A stretch of 48,623 nt of DNA from a virus, in IMG/VR virus record IMGVR_UViG_3300035670_007543, positions 1-48,623 of that record. One strand, given 5' to 3'. The notes under the pieces are model-generated. The model did not search any database. It saw only the letters and a program-made list of their open reading frames with translations, and was not told the DNA's origin. Shown one piece after another: positions 45,778 through 48,623 of the stretch. Position 1 is the stretch's first letter, and every line of letters begins with the position of its first letter. A program made the translations under genes and the position numbers.

Positions 45778-46761
45778 TTAGTGGTCGGTATACCCAACTG
45801 GAGGTGAGTAGTAGCAACTATTGCCAGTTAAAACTCTTACATTACAGTTAGCTTGTTCATCAGTCATAAAACTACTTATAGAATTTTTCTTAAAAGGTAC
45901 AGCATAAAGAGCAAAGATATCTTGGTCTGATGGATTACCGCCACTAATCATTATACCTGTATTAGCATTAGTCCCATCCATAGTAGTATAACTACTTGAG
46001 ACATTCCACCTAGCATATATACCATTCATCCCCACAAAAGCTACTCCTAAGTCTGTGTCATATGCGAACTGTAATATATCTCCTGCGGTAAAAGGCTCAT
46101 TATATTTATTAGTGCCTCCTACTTTAGTAGGAAATACTGCAGAATGCTCTGCGTTCAATAAATTAGAGTCATTGTACTTTCTACCTGCAAAATAGCCTCT
46201 GCCTGTAGATCTTTGAGTATTTTCTGCACCGATAGCAGCTATAGAGCCAACACCTGTCGTAGATAAGTTTTCTGATTCCCAAGCTACAGGAGCTAACATA
46301 AAATAATAGTTTGTATCTTCTAAAATCTCTACTTCAAGATAAAATTTACCTTGTTTTACAGGAGTAGTAGCTAGGAGACCCGCAGCAGGTGCAGCATCGC
46401 TAGTATTAGGATAAGTATTACTTAGATAAGAAGATCTGTTGGGCACTAGCATAGAGTAATTATTTACCACTAGATTGCCATTATTATCCCAAGTTATATC
46501 TTGAGGGGCGTTAAAAGCTTGATAGTTTCCAGGTACATTAGGAATGACATTGTAATTCCAAGTTATTTTTTGAGAGAGTGAAGGAGTTACTGTGCCTAAA
46601 GTTTGAAGCACAGCTTGGTATATAGTTTGTTGTAAGGCTAAGTTATCGAAGTAATCAGTGCGATAATCATTTCGTATCCAGCCAGTGTACTCACTAGCTT
46701 TAAATGCGGCACTTACATTAGCCCCTGGTCCTGTTGCATATCTACTGATTGACTGATTCAT
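45778..46761 (-). CDS. SPRY/B30.2-like tail protein
   Basis: 327 aa. From about residue 120: VKQGKFYLEVEILEDTNYYF, GVGSIAAIGAEN, GDILQFAYDTDLGVAFVGMN and GIYARW. The 'KFYLEVEI' start, 'GDILQFAYDTD' core and NG turn are the SPRY fold signature. In phages SPRY domains decorate fibres or capsids and bind sugars or proteins. N-terminal 120 residues resemble a short trimeric fibre stem. It sits between the J-like gene and a small fibre. Confidence 0.7.
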   Translation of the reverse strand: MNQSISRYATGPGANVSAAFKASEYTGWIRNDYRTDYFDNLALQQTIYQAVLQTLGTVTPSLSQKITWNYNVIPNVPGNYQAFNAPQDITWDNNGNLVVNNYSMLVPNRSSYLSNTYPNTSDAAPAAGLLATTPVKQGKFYLEVEILEDTNYYFMLAPVAWESENLSTTGVGSIAAIGAENTQRSTGRGYFAGRKYNDSNLLNAEHSAVFPTKVGGTNKYNEPFTAGDILQFAYDTDLGVAFVGMNGIYARWNVSSSYTTMDGTNANTGIMISGGNPSDQDIFALYAVPFKKNSISSFMTDEQANCNVRVLTGNSCYYSPPVGYTDH

Positions 46762-46773
46762 TTATTTTTCCCT

Positions 46774-47283
46774 TTACGCTAAAGATAAAGAAGTTACTGT
46801 TATTTCTGTATCAGCAGAAACTCCTAGAGATAAAGTAACTGTATTACTACTAGCGGTTAGTACGTAGTCATTACTATTTCTTAATAGTAGCCCATTCATA
46901 TATACTTGAGTAGTATTTACATTAAATACCATAGATTGACTATTAATATCTGGACCATTAAATACTGTTTGATTAGCGTTCGCTACATAGTCAAACCTAT
47001 TCATAGTAATAGCTAAAGAAGATAGATTGGACTGGACAAGATCGATTAAGCCAGAAAGAGTATTATAAGTAGTATAAAGATTTCCTGTAACAGTGCTATA
47101 CGTATTAAAAGTATTAGCAACAGCAGTAATATTGTTAGAAGTAAGATTACTTTGTACTGTATTGATCCACCCACTTAAAGTAGTATAGGTGCTGTAGTCA
47201 TTACTTACAAGAGTAGTAAAATTTTCATCTAGTTCTGGGTGTGTTAGAGCACTACCTTTTGTGCCTCTTAAAGTAATTGCCAT
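46774..47283 (-). CDS. Small tail fibre-like protein with stem repeats
   Basis: 169 aa. MAITLRGTKGSALTHPELDE NF is the 'xxxLxGTKGSALTHxELDxNF' opening common to phage fibres. Two repeats follow, YSTYTTLSGWINTVQSNLTS and YTTYNTLSGLIDLVQSNLSS, and a C-terminal beta part (QTVFNGPDINSQS, YMNGLLLRNSNDYVLTASSN). It is probably a trimeric fibre joined to the tail tip. Confidence 0.75.
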   Translation of the reverse strand: MAITLRGTKGSALTHPELDENFTTLVSNDYSTYTTLSGWINTVQSNLTSNNITAVANTFNTYSTVTGNLYTTYNTLSGLIDLVQSNLSSLAITMNRFDYVANANQTVFNGPDINSQSMVFNVNTTQVYMNGLLLRNSNDYVLTASSNTVTLSLGVSADTEITVTSLSLA

Positions 47284-47292
47284 TTAGGTCTC

Positions 47293-47991
47293 CTATTTAG
47301 TTACTACATAGTCTGGGAGCACATATCCAGGTAGAACGTATTCGAGAGCACTTGAGGTTCCATAAGGACTACTAGTCACCACATCACTGACTCTAAAAAA
47401 ATCAGGATTAGCTCTATAGTTTCTTATGTAGGTATTTATATTATTACCTGCGACTCTTGTCTCTCCGTAAATTAATCCTACAGGTGCATTTGCAGTATTA
47501 GTTATTTTAAGCTCTCTAAAAAGATCATTATTCTCTCTAAAGCCAACATCGTAAATATTTTCAGCCCTACCAAACAAAGAAGAGTCAGCTACTCTTTTAC
47601 CCATGCCTTCTAAGTCCATTTGTTCATAGCTGGCAGTAGATAAACCAAATAGAGGAAACATGAAACTACTTTTTAAACTATTATAATAAGCACTAGACTC
47701 AACTCCATAAGTAGGGGCGCCCCCAAATATCACTGGAGTAAGGTAAATAGGCTCATCATTCCTAATAGGAGTGCCTAACTGTTTGGACTCTATAACTTTA
47801 TTATTATGAACTAAGCAAATATCTTGATGGTTACTTATATTACTTTTAATACTAGATAGTAGCTTTTTAAAAGAAGGAAATAAACTTTTTAAGGCAGATA
47901 CAATGTCAAAATAGTCAGAAACTTCTAATTGGAGTTCTGACTGAGGTATATACTGCTGTAAAGGCTTAGTTATTTTTAAAGTGATCTTCAT
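47293..47991 (-). CDS. Tail assembly protein, lambda gpI-like
   Basis: 232 aa. N-terminal about 90 residues are a ubiquitin-like/beta-grasp domain (MKITLKITKPLQQYIPQSEL, then IRNDEPIYLTPVIFGG), which is how gpI of lambda begins ('l.G.lG..F' and 'iP.i.Ga'). The middle contains a Gly/Ala hinge and the C-terminal part is not similar to anything I know. It lies between K-like and fibre genes as in lambda, needed for tail tip assembly. Overlaps the JAB gene by 26 nt. Confidence 0.72.
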   Translation of the reverse strand: MKITLKITKPLQQYIPQSELQLEVSDYFDIVSALKSLFPSFKKLLSSIKSNISNHQDICLVHNNKVIESKQLGTPIRNDEPIYLTPVIFGGAPTYGVESSAYYNSLKSSFMFPLFGLSTASYEQMDLEGMGKRVADSSLFGRAENIYDVGFRENNDLFRELKITNTANAPVGLIYGETRVAGNNINTYIRNYRANPDFFRVSDVVTSSPYGTSSALEYVLPGYVLPDYVVTK

Positions 47992-48340
47992 TTAAAAGCT
48001 CATACCTTTTTATATTTTTTTCTTTATCATACCAATAAATAAATAAGGTATCTTGAACTCCTAGTACAAACTTTAGCTCGTCATAAACTAGATGCTTTAA
48101 GTCTTCTTCACTAGGCGCAGAATGTTTTTCATTAGGGTGAGAATGAAAGATACCCCATATGTTATCATCATGTTCTACGAATAGTAAGGGGTCTAGCATA
48201 AAACTGCTTCTAGGTTTATTACTAAGGTTCTTACTAGGAATAAACCTAAAATCTTTTGTAATAATACCGCAAGCTTCAAAAGGATACTGAGCTTGTGCGT
48301 ACTTTCCTAACTCAGTAGTAAGTTGCTTATAGTTTATCAT
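47966..48340 (-). CDS. JAB/MPN metalloprotease domain tail protein, lambda gpK N-half-like
   Basis: 124 aa from the ATG at 48340, which overlaps the gpL-like gene end by 14 nt; a longer frame needs a TTG inside gpL. JAMM motif visible: E22 in PFEACGII, HSHPNEKHSAPSEED with two His and the Ser/Asp pair. Lambda gpK joins this domain to an NlpC/P60 hydrolase; here only the JAB half exists. In tail tips it cleaves a partner or its ubiquitin-like neighbour gpI. Confidence 0.82.
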   Translation of the reverse strand: MINYKQLTTELGKYAQAQYPFEACGIITKDFRFIPSKNLSNKPRSSFMLDPLLFVEHDDNIWGIFHSHPNEKHSAPSEEDLKHLVYDELKFVLGVQDTLFIYWYDKEKNIKRYELLNEDHFKNN

Positions 48341-48623
48341 TAGTACCAGGGAATCCGCCAAAGTTTTGTATATTATTTCTAAGTCTACAAGCAGTAATAC
48401 TCTTAGAACATTTATCTAAGCTAACATCTGTAGTAGCTACATTATTAATAGTAAACATACCGTTAGCTGTAGTTTCTGGATGCGTATTAGCTATAATTCC
48501 AGTACCGTTACTTGGATATTTACATTCTACACCTTTGTACTTCCAAGGACAAGTATTTTTATAAAACTTTCTCCTAGGAAGCTCTTTATTTATTTGTGAA
48601 GTTCTTTCAGATAAGTTAAATAC
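48327..48623 (-). CDS. Minor tail protein, lambda gpL-like (partial, 5' end off window)
   Basis: 98 codons are open up to the right edge; the start lies beyond it. Hand translation gives NTCPWKYKGVECKYPSN, then DVSLDKCSKSITACRLRNNI and the end QNFGGFPGTNDKL. Four cysteines and 'CxxRxxN..FGGFPG' are the mark of the gpL C-terminal domain, which binds an iron-sulfur cluster in lambda. The cluster in this homologue is inferred from the cysteines. Next gene is the JAB domain protein. Confidence 0.85.
   Translation of the reverse strand, partial: VFNLSERTSQINKELPRRKFYKNTCPWKYKGVECKYPSNGTGIIANTHPETTANGMFTINNVATTDVSLDKCSKSITACRLRNNIQNFGGFPGTNDKL

Noticed and set aside
1-48623. CRISPR arrays, insertion sequences, integrase or att site
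   Set aside because: No repeat-spacer pattern, transposase-like frame, integrase or tRNA gene noticed on reading; the only tRNA-like structure is the tmRNA.

Overview
The window is part of a tailed-phage genome, most likely a lytic siphovirus of an alphaproteobacterium, plausibly of the Rhodobacterales. The tail genes follow the phage lambda order L-K-I-J and are followed by fibre-like proteins. There is a complete phage replication set: DnaB-type helicase, DnaG-type primase, family A polymerase, SSB, an SF2 helicase, SbcC/SbcD-like recombination proteins, a flap exonuclease, ribonucleotide reductase and ThyX. No integrase, repressor or host housekeeping gene is seen. The alphaproteobacterial assignment rests on two things: a circularly permuted two-piece tmRNA gene, a layout typical of alphaproteobacteria, and a DUF1127 protein ending in EAAYG, as I recall Rhodobacterales DUF1127 proteins doing. 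The DNA is AT-rich and genes are packed with ATGA-type overlaps.

Layout. (1) Positions 1-8949, minus strand: sugar activation genes (cupin, PfkB kinase, cytidylyltransferase-like protein), a SET-domain protein, an ATP-grasp/Ate1-like pair, a run of tiny lysine-rich proteins, PhoH, a Cas4/RecB-like exonuclease, a SleB-type lysin and a zincless Fpg/Nei glycosylase. (2) 9068-10041, plus strand: a Cys-less thioredoxin-fold protein, a bS21-like ribosomal protein and the permuted tmRNA, closed by a terminator. (3) 10056-16106: seven tightly linked glycan genes (hexapeptide acyltransferase, SDR epimerase, five glycosyltransferase-like proteins). (4) 16096-18795: DNA-binding and regulatory proteins (PC4-like, SANT/HTH-like, a protein with four HTH-like repeats, an HTH protein), with recognisable promoters and a terminator. 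(5) 18796-37563: replication, recombination and nucleotide metabolism, with a sulfotransferase, a glycosyltransferase and a cluster of DUF1127/DUF3563-like mini-proteins. (6) 37592-48623, minus strand: small proteins, an EF-hand membrane protein, a spanin pair, fibres and the lambda-like tail tip, running off the right edge inside gpL.

How the parts work together. The phage seems to bring its own help for translation (bS21, tmRNA), dNTP supply (NrdA, NrdB, Grx, ThyX) and replication, and a substantial sugar pathway that could decorate virions, DNA or the host surface. Several intergenic regions share a promoter-like signature, TTGCT[A/C/T] then 17 nt then an AT-rich -10, found upstream of the tmRNA, the HTH-repeat gene, the PDDEXK nuclease, the flap exonuclease and a minus-strand small basic gene. 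Two others match the sigma-70 consensus closely.

The strongest candidate for something little described is the phage-borne circularly permuted tmRNA lying directly beside a bS21 homologue. Next are the ATP-grasp plus Ate1-like pair, the large glycan cassette and the DUF1127-like cluster. All functional calls come from reading motifs by eye; no database search was run.
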